A stretch of DNA of 16,908 nucleotides from Actinomycetota bacterium (GTDB taxonomy: Bacteria; Actinomycetota; Actinomycetes; S36-B12): assembly GCA_016717115.1 (NCBI GenBank), contig JADKGE010000017.1, forward strand, positions 1 to 16,908, given 5' to 3'. Positions 1 to 8,566 of the stretch are shown one piece after another. Within the stretch, counting starts at the first letter, position 1. Every line of letters starts with the position of its first letter. A program made the position numbers and the translations under genes. Below the pieces are notes generated by a model. The model worked only from the letters and a program-made list of their open reading frames with translations. It was not told the DNA's origin and made no database searches.

Positions 1-773
1 GAGCCGGACGCGGGCAGCAACATCGCACAACCTGCGCACCGAGGTCCCGCCGCGACGGTGACCGGTACCTGCTCTCCGGCCAAAGACCTGCATATCGGGC
101 GTCCAGGACGCCGACGCGGTGCTCGTCGTCACCCGCTTCCGCCGCCTGACGGCGTGCTCGCCGACGCTGTGCATCGTCGACGTCGACGCCCCCGGATTCA
201 CGCGCGACCCGATCAGGCTGCCCACCTCGGGCCCGATCGGCAGTGGACGCTCTTCTTCGACGACGTCGAGGTCGAGCCGGACCGCATCGTCGGCGGCGAG
301 GAGGGCGGGCTCGCCGTGACCTTCGACGGGCTCAACCCCGAGCGCGTCATCGCCGCGGCCGGTGCCAACGGGCTTGCGCTGCACGCGCTGGAGAAGGCCG
401 CCGCCTATGCGAACGAGCGCGCGGGTGGAGCACGCCGATCGGCGCCCACCAGGCGATCGCGCACCCGCTCGCGCGCGGCAAGATCGAGCTGGAGCTCGCC
501 CGGCTGATGACGCAGAAGGCCGCGGCGCTCATCGACGCGCGCGCCGGCGCGCTTGCGGGGGAGGCGTCGAACATGGCGAAGTTCGCCGCCGCCGAGGCCG
601 CCGTGCACTGCGTGGCCGCCGCGATCCAGACGCACGGGGGCAACGGCGTCGCGACCGAGTAGGATCTCCGACATGTGGTGGATGGCCCGGCTGCTTGCAT
701 CGCCCCGGTGAGCGAGCAGATGATCCTCAACCACGTCGCCCAGCACGCGCTCGGGCTGCCGAAGTCCTACTGA
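1..773 (+). CDS. Acyl-CoA dehydrogenase, C-terminal part, frame broken by several indels
   Basis: Flavoprotein that oxidises an acyl-CoA to the 2-enoyl-CoA. The 5' end lies outside the window. The first codons read EPDAGSNIA, the family's substrate/FAD-loop motif. Homology then moves through the frames: LLSGQK-like and VLVVTRF to about 240, then TLFFDDVEVEPDRIVGGE and LNPERVIAAAG (about 245-420), then IGAHQAIAHPLARGKIELE to GGNGVATE (about 425-660), then DMWWMARLL, and finally SEQMILNHVAQHALGLPKSY with TGA at 771-773. At least five single-base shifts are needed. The position equivalent to the usual C-terminal YEGT glutamate reads APVS, while the glutamate in NPERV (codon 340-342) lies where isovaleryl-CoA dehydrogenase has its catalytic base (known for the family; alignment by eye). 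It ends 10 bases before the carboxyltransferase gene, as in fadE-accD-accA clusters of mycobacteria. The family is certain; the substrate is not. Confidence 0.9.
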
Positions 774-783
774 GGCCGGACCG

Positions 784-2385
784 ATGACCGTCCTGCGCAC
801 GAGCGTCGACACGGGCGCGGCCGACTTCCAGCGCAAGCGCGAGGCGATGCTCGCGCTGATCGGGCAGCTCGACGAGGTGCTCGAGGACGTGCGCGCGGGC
901 GGCGGCGAGCGCTACACGCAGCGCCACCGCGGCGCGGCAAGCTGCTGCCGCGCGAGCGGGTGGAGATGCTGCTCGACCGCGACAGCGGGTTCCTCGAGCT
1001 GAGCCCGTTCGCGGCGTACGACACGCAGTTCAAGACCGGCGCGAGCGTCATCACCGGCATCGGCGTCGTCGAGGGCGTGGAGTGCGTCATCGTCGCCAGC
1101 GAGGCGACCGTCAAGGGCGGGTCGCAGAACCCGTACTCGTTCCGGCGCGCCGTCCGCGCGATGGAGACCGCCCGCGTCAACCGGCTGCCGTACATCGCGC
1201 TGACCGAGTCCGGAGGCGCGGACCTGCCGACGCAGGCCGAGATCTTCGTCCCCGGCGGCGCGGGCTTCCGGCGCCAGGCGGCAGCTCTCCAAGGCACGCA
1301 TCCCGAACATCTCGGTGGTCTTCGGCAACGCCACGGCCGGGGGCGCCTACAACCCCGGGATGGCGGACTACACGGTGTTCATCAAGGAGCGCTCGAAGGT
1401 GTTCCTCGGCGGGCCGCCGCTGGTGAAGATGGCCACGGGCGAGGAGTCCGGCGACGAGGAGCTCGGCGGCGCCGAGATGCACGCCCGCATCTCGGGCCTG
1501 GGCGACTACCTCGCCGTCGACGAGCCCGACGCGATCCGCCTCGCCCGCCAGATCGTGCGCCGGCTGAACTGGCACAAGCAGGGCCCGGGGCCGAGCGTGC
1601 TGCCGGTTCGCGAGCCGCTGCACGACATCGACGACCTCTGCGGGATCGCGTCGGTGGACCTCAAGGAGCCGTTCGACATGCGCGAGGTCATCGCGCGGCT
1701 CGTGGACGCGTCGGACTACGACGAGTTCAAGCCCGCCTACGGCACGTCGCTGACGACGGGCTGGGCGGCGATCCACGGGTTCCCGGTCGGGATCCTCGCG
1801 AACACACAGGGGATCCTGTTCAGCGAGGAGTCGCAGAAGGCGACGCAGTTCATCCAGCTGAGCAACCAGATCGACGTCCCGCTGCTCTTCCTCCACAACG
1901 TGACCGGCTACATGGTCGGCGCCGAGTACGAGCAGCGCGGGATCATCAAGCACGGCTCGCAGATGATCCACGCGGTCTCGAACTCCGAGGTGCCGCACAT
2001 CTCGATGGTCTGCGGCGGGTCCTACGGCGCCGGCAACTACGGCATGAGCGGCGACGGCTACCTGCCGCGGTTCAACTTCGTGTGGCCGAACGCGAAGATC
2101 GCGGTGATGGGCGGCGCGCAGCTGGCGGGCGTGCTGTCGATCGTCGCGCGCGCAGCCGCGGAGTCCCGCGGTCAGCCGTACGACGAGGAGGCCGACGCGC
2201 AGCTGCGCGCCGGCGTCGAGCAGATGATCGAGTCGCAGTCGCTCGCGCTGCCGATGTCCGGCCGGGTCTTCGACGACGGCATCATCGACCCGCGCGACAG
2301 CCGCACCGTGCTCGGCATCGCGCTCTCGGCCTGCCACGGCGCGGCGATCCGCGGCGCCGACGGCTACGGCGTCATGAGGATGTGA
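784..2385 (+). CDS. Acyl-CoA carboxylase carboxyltransferase (beta) subunit, MCC/AccD type
   Basis: Transfers carboxyl from carboxybiotin to an acyl-CoA (methylcrotonyl-, propionyl- or acetyl-CoA type) in a complex with the next gene's product. About 533 residues, normal for the family. Start is ATG 784 (MTVLRTSVDTG). The N-terminal part has the RHR..GKLLPRERVEMLLD signature, then ATVKGGS, ESGGADLPTQAEIF, FGNATAGGAYNPGMADY and FLGGPPLVKMATGEE. The C-terminal half carries FDMREVIARLVD, YGTSL, GILANTQGILFSEES, NVTGYMVGAEYE, CGGSYGAGNYGM, WPNAKIAVMGG, and ends in YGVMRM. FLGGPPLVK and the ESGGADLP block resemble methylcrotonyl-CoA carboxylase beta more than propionyl-CoA carboxylase. The frame shifts twice, near 932 (in RHRG/GKLLP) and near 1271 (before QLSKARIP); both look like single-base errors and the net frame is restored. 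The stop is 5 bases before the alpha-subunit start. Confidence 0.95.
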
Positions 2386-2390
2386 GCCGG

Positions 2391-4248
2391 GTGATCGAGC
2401 CGCGCGAGATCCGCACCCTGCTCGTCGCCAACCGCGGCGAGATCGCCTGCCGCATCATCCGCACCGCGCGGAAGATGGGGATCGCGACCGTCGCCGTCCA
2501 CTCCGACCCCGACGCGGACGCCCTGTTCGTCCGGCTCGCCGACCGGGCCGTGCGCCTGGGCGGCGCGTCGCCGGCGGAGTCCTACCTGCGCGCGACGCGA
2601 TCATCGACGCGGCGCGGGGCGACCGCCGACGCGATCCATCCGGGCTACGGCTTCCTCGCCGAGAACGCCGCGTTCGCCGAGGCGTGCGGACGCGGGATCA
2701 CGTTCGTCGGCCCGTCGCCGGACGCGATCGAGCGCATGGGGTCCAAGCTCGGCGCCAAGCGCCTGCTCGCCGATGCGGGCGTGCCGGTGCTGCCCGACGT
2801 CGACGCGGGCGGGCTGGAGGGGCCGGCGCTGCTGGAGGCGGCCGAGACGGTCGGCTATCCGCTGCTCGTCAAGCCGTCCGCGGGCGGCGGCGGCAAGGGC
2901 ATGCAGGTCGTCACGTCGGCCGATGCGCTCGAGGCGGCGGTCGCCTCCTCGCGCCGGCTCGCCGCCGACGCCTTCGGCGACGACACGCTGCTGCTGGAGC
3001 GCTACATCCCCTCGGGCCGTCACGTCGAGATCCAGATCCTGGGCGACCACCACGGCACCGTCACCCATCTCGGCGAACGCGAGTGCTCGGTGCAGCGCCG
3101 CCATCAGAAGATCCTCGAGGAGTCGCCGTCCGTCGCCGTGAATGAGGTGCTGCGCGCCCAGATGGGCGATGCGGCGATCGCGGCCGGGAAGGCGATCGGC
3201 TACGCCGGCGCCGGCACCGTCGAGTTCCTCCTCTCCCCGGACGGCGCCTTCCACTTCCTCGAGGTGAACACGCGGCTGCAGGTCGAGCATCCGGTGACCG
3301 AGGAGGTCACGGGCCTGGACCTCGTGCGCCTCCAGCTCGAGGTCGCGGCGGGCGCACATCTCCCACAGGCCGCGCACGCGCCCGCGCCGCGCGGACACGC
3401 GATCGAGGTCCGCCTGTACGCGGAGGACCCGTCGGCGGACTTCCTTCCGCAGACCGGCACGCTGACGCGGCTGCGCTTCCCCGACCGCCGCGGGCTGCGC
3501 GTGGACACCGGCGTGGAGGACGGCTCGACGGTCTCCGTCCACTACGACCCGATGGTCGCGAAGGTCATCGCCCACGCTCCGACGCGCATCGAGGCGGCCC
3601 GCATCCTCGCCGCGGGGCTGCGTGAGGCGCACATCGACGGCCTGCGCACGAACCGCGACTTCCTCGTCCGCCTGCTCGAGGACCCCGCCTTCCTCGCCGG
3701 CGACGTCGACACCCACTTCCTCGCGCGGCCCGGCGCCGAGGGCCTGGTCGCGGGCCTCGTGGACGACGCGGAGCGGGCGGCCGCGCTCGCGGCGGCGGCC
3801 CTCGCCGGCCAGGCCGACCGCCGCGCCGCCGCGCCGGTGCTCGCGACGCTCCCCAGCGGCTGGCGCAACAACCCCGGGGACGACCAGGCGGTCGAGTTCA
3901 CGGACGGCGACGCGACGATCGCCGTCACCTACCGCTTCGTCCGCGGCGTGCTCGACCATCTCGCCGTCGACGGCGAGCCCGTCGCCGGGGACGTCCGGCT
4001 GATCTCCCGCCGCGCAGGTCGCGCCCGGCTCGCTGCTGGCGCCGATGCCCGGCACCGTCATCCGCGTCGACGTGGCGCTGGGCGACCGCGTGAGCGCCGG
4101 CCAGCCGCTGCTCGCGATGGAGGCGATGAAGATGGAGCACGAGATCCTCGCCACGGCCGACGGCGTCGTGTCGGTGCTGACGGTGGAGGTCGGCGGGCAG
4201 GTGGACGCCGGAGCGCTGCTCGCGGCGATCGACGACGACGATGCCTGA
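2391..4248 (+). CDS. Acyl-CoA carboxylase biotin carboxylase/BCCP (alpha) subunit
   Basis: Carboxylates its own biotin with ATP and bicarbonate and passes the carboxyl to the upstream subunit. The GTG at 2391 is chosen because VIEPREIRTLLVANRGEIA follows at once and the previous stop is 5 bases away. Order: biotin carboxylase N-domain (VANRGEIA, residues about 12-19; AIHPGYGFLAENA), ATP-grasp glycine loop GGGGKGM (about 165-171), ERYIPSGRHVEIQ, ERECSVQRRHQKILEESPS, the catalytic EVNTRLQVEHPVTEE (about 291), RLYAEDP, VEDGSTVSVHYDPM, a variable linker, then the biotinyl domain with EAMKMEHEI (lysine about 580, some 38 residues from the end). Indels: a compensating pair near 2592 and 2622 (the true reading there is close to AIIDAARATADAIHPGYG) and one near 4010 that moves the BCCP (LLAPMPGTVIRVDVALG) to another frame. 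Length about 619 residues, normal. The last codons overlap the TetR start. Confidence 0.95.
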
Positions 4249-4882
4249 CCAGCCCCGCGTGCGGGCCCGGCGCCTGGCGCCGGACGAGCGTCGCGCGCAG
4301 ATCCTGCGCGCCGCCGACGAGATCTTCCGCTCGCATCCGTACGACGAGGTCTCGCTGGACAGCATCGCCGAGGCGGCGGGCATCACGCGCGGGCTCATCA
4401 ACCACCACTTCGGCACCAAGCGCGAGCTGTACGTCGAGGTCGTGCGGCGGCTGATGCGCATCCCCGAGCTGCCGGTGCCCGCGTTCGTCCAGGGGGGCCA
4501 CGGCCCGCTCGCGCCTGACGAGAGCGTCGGCCGCTGGCTCGACGCGATCGAGCGCAACCGCGACTCTACCTCGCGGCGATCGCAGTCACCGGATCGCCGA
4601 CCCGGAAATCGGCGCGATCGTCGACGACGCGCGCGAGATCGCTGCGCAGCGGCTCGCCGAGGTCATCGGACTCGGCCCGGTCGGCGATCTCACCCCCGAG
4701 CAGATGGGCCTGCTGCGCGCATGGGAAGCCCTCGCGGAGGGGGCGGTCCGCCAGTGGCTCGAGTACGACCGCCTCAGCCGGGAGCACGTGCACGTGCTGA
4801 TGGTCGAGACCGCGGCGCGGGCGTCCGAGGGCGCGCTGGACGAGCTGCTCGCCGTGATCGGCGTGCTCGGCGCGGCGGCTGA
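4241..4882 (+). CDS. TetR-family transcriptional regulator
   Basis: DNA-binding repressor, probably of this carboxylase operon (inference from position). ATG 4241 overlaps the previous gene's stop by 8 bases, which implies translational coupling. The N-terminal HTH is clear: RRAQILRAADEIFRS, then VSLDSIAEAAGITRGLINHH and FGTKRELYVEVVRRLM (residues about 18-70). The ligand-binding domain follows. Near 4563 the homologous reading moves one frame (LYLAAIAVTGIADPEIG, then DDAREIAAQRLAEVIGLG, GLLRAWEALAEGAVRQWLEY, DELLAVIGVLGAA) and a second shift near 4875 would reach the TGA at 4880-4882, 2 bases before the next ATG. The total of about 213 residues is usual for TetR. The ligand is probably an acyl-CoA by context; nothing in the sequence proves it. 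Confidence 0.88.
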   Translation: MPDQPRVRARRLAPDERRAQILRAADEIFRSHPYDEVSLDSIAEAAGITRGLINHHFGTKRELYVEVVRRLMRIPELPVPAFVQGGHGPLAPDESVGRWLDAIERNRDSTSRRSQSPDRRPGNRRDRRRRARDRCAAARRGHRTRPGRRSHPRADGPAARMGSPRGGGGPPVARVRPPQPGARARADGRDRGAGVRGRAGRAARRDRRARRGG

Positions 4883-4884
4883 CC

Positions 4885-5382
4885 ATGGCGCCCGGCGGCG
4901 ATCCCCGACGAACCGCCCGCGCCCGCAGGCGACGACCCGTGCTCGTCTACACCCTCGCCGGCTGTCTGCACTGCCCAACGCCCGCCGCCGGCTCAGGCGC
5001 CGCGGGATCGCGTTCTCCGAGCAGCCGGTCGAGGTGCTGCCGCACGGTCGCAGGACGCTCCTGGAGCGGACCGGCGGAGCGACGGCCCCGCAGATCGTCA
5101 TCGGCGAGCGCGCGATCGGAGGGGCGGACGCGCTCGCGCGACTGGACCGCAGCGGCGCGCTCGACGGTCTGGTGCACGGGAAGCGGTTCCCGCGTGCCGT
5201 GGTCCGTCAGCGGCTGGCACCGGGCCGCGTGCTGCGGTGGCTGCTCGGCGCAGCCTTGGCGGAGCCTGCGGCCTCGCAGCATCAGCGTCGACATCGTCGA
5301 CGAGCGCGGCCGCAGGCTGGAGCGCCGTCCCGTGGCGACGCGGGAGGCGGCGGAGGTCCTCACGGCCGCCCTCAACGCCTGA
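4885..5382 (+). CDS. Glutaredoxin-like protein with C-terminal extension
   Basis: A thioredoxin-fold protein of about 165 residues. After a short basic N-terminus the sequence reads PVLVYTLAGCLHCP, the beta-strand plus CxxC (CLHC) of glutaredoxins. A one-base shift near 4970 then gives NARRRLRRRGIAFSEQPVEV and, further on, GGATAPQIVIGERAIGGADA followed by LARLDRSGALDGL, which contains the cis-proline (TAPQ) and the GG(A/Y)D glutathione-site pattern. A second shift near 5265 brings the frame back for a tail reading SISVDIVDERGRRLERRPVA, ending EVLTAALNA and TGA. The tail of about 40 residues and the RLAPGRVLRWLLG helix before it exceed a normal glutaredoxin (about 80 residues). ATG 4885 is 2 bases after the TetR stop, so it belongs to the carboxylase operon. 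The disulfide role is inferred from CxxC; its partner is unknown. Confidence 0.75.
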   Translation: MAPGGDPRRTARARRRRPVLVYTLAGCLHCPTPAAGSGAAGSRSPSSRSRCCRTVAGRSWSGPAERRPRRSSSASARSEGRTRSRDWTAAARSTVWCTGSGSRVPWSVSGWHRAACCGGCSAQPWRSLRPRSISVDIVDERGRRLERRPVATREAAEVLTAALNA

Positions 5383-5401
5383 GCGGGGCTGCGCTCAGGC
5401 G
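5376..5401. terminator. Hairpin between convergent operons
   Basis: CGCCTGAGC at 5376-5384 pairs perfectly with GCTCAGGCG at 5393-5401, with an 8-base loop. It includes the last stop codon of the + strand operon and lies about 44 bases beyond the stop of the convergent - strand DM13 gene. There is no T-run on either side. It could serve both operons. Confidence 0.5.
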
Positions 5402-5444
5402 GCTGTGGCAGACCTCCAGCTCGTCCCGATCCGCACTTCACGCG

Positions 5445-6139
5445 TCAGGACCGCGCGAGCTGGGCGACGCCGAACGCGACGGTGAACGCCCGGCACCAGA
5501 TGACGACCGACGCGCCGCTCGCGAGGCCACACCTTCGGGGATCTCGTACTGCTGCGTCCTGATGTTGCCCTTGAGACGGCCGAGGCTGGTCCCGCCATCG
5601 ACGCTGCCCTCCGTGTTGGACGAGCCGGGCACGAGGTAGACCAGGAGATCGGGCCCGTTGTCGGTGTTCAGGTCGGTGAGCGTCAGTCGGCGCCCGCCGT
5701 CGGCGAGGTCGATCACCGCAGCGCTGCCGGTCGTCTCGTGCGCGAGGCTCGCGAACCTGCCGGAGGCCCGTTCGACGTTGACCTTCGGCCGAGGCCGGGG
5801 TTCCGGCTCGGCGGCGGGCGGCGCCGGGGTGTCGGCACGGACCTCACTGGCCTTCACGCCGGTCACGACCGTCTCGCTGACCGTCTCGTCACGGACCGTC
5901 GTCCAGTAGAAGGTGACCGCCCCGGCGGCGGCGCACAGCGCGAGGGTGCCCAGCACCGGGGTCCGCAGGCCCGGCGAGCGGCGCACCAGCAGGAGCGCCC
6001 CCGCCGCGACGACGGCGAACCAGACCGCCTGCAGGACGAGCGACAGGGTGAAGTCGTCGACGAAGCGGCCGAACGCGAGGAAGCCGATGCCCAGCGCCGC
6101 CAGCAACCCGCCGATGACGAGGAGGACGCGCGCGGTCAT
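5445..6139 (-). CDS. Membrane-anchored DM13-domain protein
   Basis: Starts at ATG 6139 (MTARVLLVIGGLLAALGIGF). Three hydrophobic segments at about residues 4-24, 33-53 and 61-80 are followed by a proline/glutamate-rich linker (PAPPAAEPEPRPRPK) and an outside DM13 domain: AAVIDLADGGRRLTLTDLNT, NGPDLLVYLVPG, GTSLGRLKGNIRTQQYEIPE. After GVA the homologous reading shifts one frame to VVIWCRAFTVAFGVAQLARS with TGA at 5445-5447; that segment holds the conserved DM13 cysteine (IWC). The uncorrected frame runs to 5438 with an unrelated tail. DM13 domains are proposed in the literature to be redox-related; the exact chemistry is not established. The gene starts 6 bases after the stop of the secreted-repeat gene, so it is last in that operon. 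Confidence 0.85.
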
Positions 6140-6145
6140 CGCCGG

Positions 6146-6627
6146 TCAGCCGCCGCGGACGGCCGTGCCGTTCGGGCGCACGACGAGCCACAGCCCGCCG
6201 AACTCGTTCACGTTCTGGCAGAGCACCTGACCGGCCCGCTCGTTGACGTAGTAGTAGAGCGGGCGGCCGCGGTAGGTGACCTGCAGGCGCCCATCGCGGC
6301 GCTTGGTCCGGCCCAGCAGCGACGCCGGGCGCCGCCGGCGGCCCGCGGGGTGCCCTTGGCGTAGGTCACGGGCCAGGCCCTCGCACAGGCGCCGTAGCAG
6401 CGGCTCGTGCTGCCGCGGTCGGCCGTGAAGAGGTAGAGCGTGCGGCCGGCGCCGTCGACGAGGATCGTCCCGAAGCGGCTGCTCGCCGTCTTCACGGTGA
6501 CGCCGGTTCTCGCGGCGTCGGCGGTCGGCGCCGACGGCACGGGGGGACGCCCCATCGACGAGGCGGGGAGCGCGAGGCTCGCAAGGGTCATGAGGCATGC
6601 GGCGCGGCGGAGAGTTGAGAGGTTCAT
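6146..6627 (-). CDS. Secreted COG4315/Lipoprotein_15 repeat protein
   Basis: ATG 6627 gives MNLSTLRRAACLMTLASLAL, a Sec-type signal peptide with cleavage probably after residue 24; the cysteine at position 11 sits inside the hydrophobic core, not in a lipobox. The mature part has two copies of the family's repeat unit: FGTILVDGAGRTLYLFTADR followed by CYGACARAWPVTY, then, after a one-base shift near 6335, GRLQVTYRGRPLYYYVNERA and GQVLCQNVNEFGGLWLVVRP, ending NGTAVRGG. The CxxxCA..WP pair of cysteines is conserved in the family. Length about 160 residues. The function of the family is unknown. It lies 44 bases downstream of the kinase stop and 6 bases upstream of the DM13 gene, so the two probably work together at the cell surface. 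Confidence 0.85.
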
Positions 6628-6634
6628 GACAGCC

Positions 6635-6670
6635 AGGGTGACGGGACGATGTGACGAGAGGGTGACGGGG
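6635..6670 (-). promoter_or_regulatory. Three GTGACG direct repeats, candidate response-regulator sites
   Basis: GTGACG occurs on the + strand at 6638-6643, 6651-6656 and 6662-6667 (CGTCAC in the direction of transcription). The outer copies are longer and identical: AGGGTGACGGG at 6635-6645 and 6659-6669, 24 bases apart. They fill the gap between the kinase stop (6672) and the secreted-protein start (6627). OmpR-family regulators commonly bind direct repeats spaced about 10-11 bases. No clear Shine-Dalgarno precedes ATG 6627. The assignment as binding sites is inference. Confidence 0.4.
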
Positions 6671-6671
6671 C

Positions 6672-7862
6672 TCAGGCAGGCCGCAGGCTGAAGCGCACGC
6701 GCGCTCCCGCCTCCGGCGTCCTCGAGCCAGATGTCGTCTCCGTGGCCTCTGACGATCGCGCGGGCGATCGCAAGCGCCAGCCCGGCGCCGTCGCCGCGCT
6801 CGCCCGGTCCTCGCCCTGCGCGAACGGCTCGAACACGCGCCCTGCGGTCGGCCGGCGGCGATCCCGGTGCCGGAATCGGCGACCTCGACCTCGAGTCGCG
6901 GGCCGACCTGCGTCGGCGAGGACGACGACGCTGCCGTCGGCGGGCGTGTGCCGGATCGCATTCTGGATCAGGTTGAAGAGCACACGTTGCAGGCGCGCGG
7001 CGTTCCTCTGGCCCGCACGGGGTCCAGCCTGCGGGCACGTCGCAGTGCATCTCGACGCCCTTTGCCGACGCCTCCGTTCGCAGCGCGTCCACCGCCTCGG
7101 GGACGAGCGTCGAGATGCACGCGGACATCGACCAGGTGATCTCGCCGGTCTCGATGCGCGTCAGTTTTTCGAACAGGCCGTCCACGAGCGCGCTGAGGAT
7201 CCGCACGTGGATGCCGATGCGCCGCAGGTACGCGGCGTGAGTCCTCCTGCTCGACGAGCTGGTCGTCGAGGGCATCCATGAGCAGGCGCATCGAGGTGAT
7301 CGGCGTGCGCAGGTCGTGCGAGACCGCGGCGACGCGCTCGCGGCGGGCGCGCCCTCCGCGCCGAGCCGCGCGGTCATCCGCTCGGCCTCACCCGCGAGCA
7401 CGGCCAGCCTGTCACGTCCGCCGGTGGAGAAGTCCACGTCGCGCCGGCTCTCCCTGACGGCCCGAGGCCGTCGCGGACGTGCTCCACGTCGCCCAGGACA
7501 CCACGTGCGAGCAACCGAGCGGCGACGAGCGCGACCGCGCCGCAGAAGGCGCCGACGACGACCGCGAGCAGCGCGTCGTGCGGGCTGAGGAACATGACCA
7601 GTGCGAACAGGACGGCGGTCGCGACCAGCTGCCCCGCGGCGATCGCCGCGATCAGCGCGAACTGGCTGCGCAGCGACCCGAGACGGTCCCGGTTGCCCGT
7701 GGCGAACACCGCCAGCGCGAGCGCGGGCACCCCCACGGCCGCGAGCAGCGCGACCGTCACGAGCCCTCCATGCCAGGAGTCCGCCAGCCCGACGACGATC
7801 CCGCCGACCAGCGCGACCGCCGCGGGGACGGCGAGCAGCCGCAGATCCGCGCGGCCGCTCAT
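6672..7862 (-). CDS. Sensor histidine kinase, frame broken by several indels
   Basis: Membrane kinase paired with the regulator before it. ATG 7862 overlaps the regulator's stop (ATGA). The N-terminus has about four hydrophobic segments (LLAVPAAVALVGGIVVG, VTVALLAAVGVPALALAVFA, FALIAAIAAGQLVATAVLFA, LLAVVVGAFCGAVALVAARL) with no sizeable outside loop, then a HAMP-like linker (DVEHVRDGL, DFSTGGRDRLAVLAGEAERM). The H-box reads RERVAAVSHDLRTPITSMRL; the histidine codon is at 7316-7318, residue about 182. LVDGLFEKLTRIETGEITW follows, then the N-box LFNLIQNAIRHTPADGS, the G-boxes (VADSGTGIA, VFEPFAQGEDRASGDGAG, LALAIARAIVRGHGD) and the end VRFSLRPA. Five or more one-base shifts must be bridged; the span is a multiple of three. 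About 396 residues, usual for a small HisKA/HATPase_c kinase. The signal it senses cannot be told; the short loops suggest sensing within the membrane. Confidence 0.88.
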
Positions 7863-8566
7863 GCGCTGAACCGATAGCCGACGCCCCACACCGTCTGCAG
7901 ACGCACCGGGTTCGCCGGGTCGGCCTCGATCTTCGATCGCACGCGGCGCACGTGCACCGTGACCGTGGACGTATCGGTGTAGAACGGAAACGCCCAGACC
8001 GCGTCCATCAGCTGATCGCGGTCGAACGCCCGTCCGGCCAGGCGAGGAAACGCGAGCAGATCGAACTCGCGCCGCGTCATCTCGACCTCCGTCCCGTCCA
8101 CGACGACGCGGCGGCCGGCGAGATCGACGACCAGGCCGTCGAAGACCAGCGGCGGCTCGCCCGGCGCGATCGGCTCCTCGTGCACCGCCAGCGGCGCACG
8201 AGCGCCTCGACCCGGGCGACGAGTCTCGGCTGGCGAGAACGGCTTGACGAGGTAGTCGTCGGCGCCCTGCCGCAGTCCGCTGACCCGATCGTGTTCCTCC
8301 CCGCGGGCCGTGAGCAGGATGATCCCCGGAGCCGGGCCCTCCTGTTCGCGGACGCGGCGCATCACCTCCAGGCCGCTGAAGCCGGGGAGCATCACGTCGA
8401 GCACGAGCACGTCCGGACGACGCTCGATCACCGAGGCGACGGCTGCCGGGCCGTCGGCCGCGGTGCGCGTGCGGTGGCCCGCGCGGGTCAGGTAGCGGGC
8501 GACGACCTCGCTGATCGTCGCCTCGTCATCGACGACCAGCACATCCACCCCGGGCGCGCCGAACAT
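7859..8566 (-). CDS. OmpR/PhoB-family response regulator
   Basis: Receiver plus winged-helix regulator, 235 residues. The receiver has D13-D14 (VVDDEATIS), the phospho-acceptor D57 in VLVLDVMLPG, T86 (LLTA) and K108 (LVKPF). The DNA-binding domain reads FDGLVVDLAGRRVVVDGTEV, EMTRREFDLLAF, FDRDQLMDAVW, TVTVHVRRVRSKIE and ends VWGVGYRFSA. Two places look like compensating indel pairs: residues about 115-128 (the other frame gives LVARVEALVRR, as expected at the end of a receiver) and the stretch after FDLLAF. The ATG at 8566 lacks a clear ribosome site; a GTG 6 codons later (VDVLVVDDE) is possible. First gene of a four-gene operon with the kinase, the secreted repeat protein and the DM13 protein. 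Confidence 0.92.
   Translation of the reverse strand: MFGAPGVDVLVVDDEATISEVVARYLTRAGHRTRTAADGPAAVASVIERRPDVLVLDVMLPGFSGLEVMRRVREQEGPAPGIILLTARGEEHDRVSGLRQGADDYLVKPFSPAETRRPGRGARAPLAVHEEPIAPGEPPLVFDGLVVDLAGRRVVVDGTEVEMTRREFDLLAFPRLAGRAFDRDQLMDAVWAFPFYTDTSTVTVHVRRVRSKIEADPANPVRLQTVWGVGYRFSA

Noticed and set aside
2601..4154. Long open frame on the - strand opposite the biotin carboxylase
   Set aside because: Arginine-, valine- and glutamate-rich shadow typical of high-GC antisense frames; the + strand gene is certain.
960..4454. One very long open frame that would fuse carboxyltransferase, biotin carboxylase and more
   Set aside because: Only parts of it are homologous; the segment about 1270-2390 is an antiparallel-like arginine-rich shadow while the real carboxyltransferase lies in another frame. 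The fusion is a product of indels.
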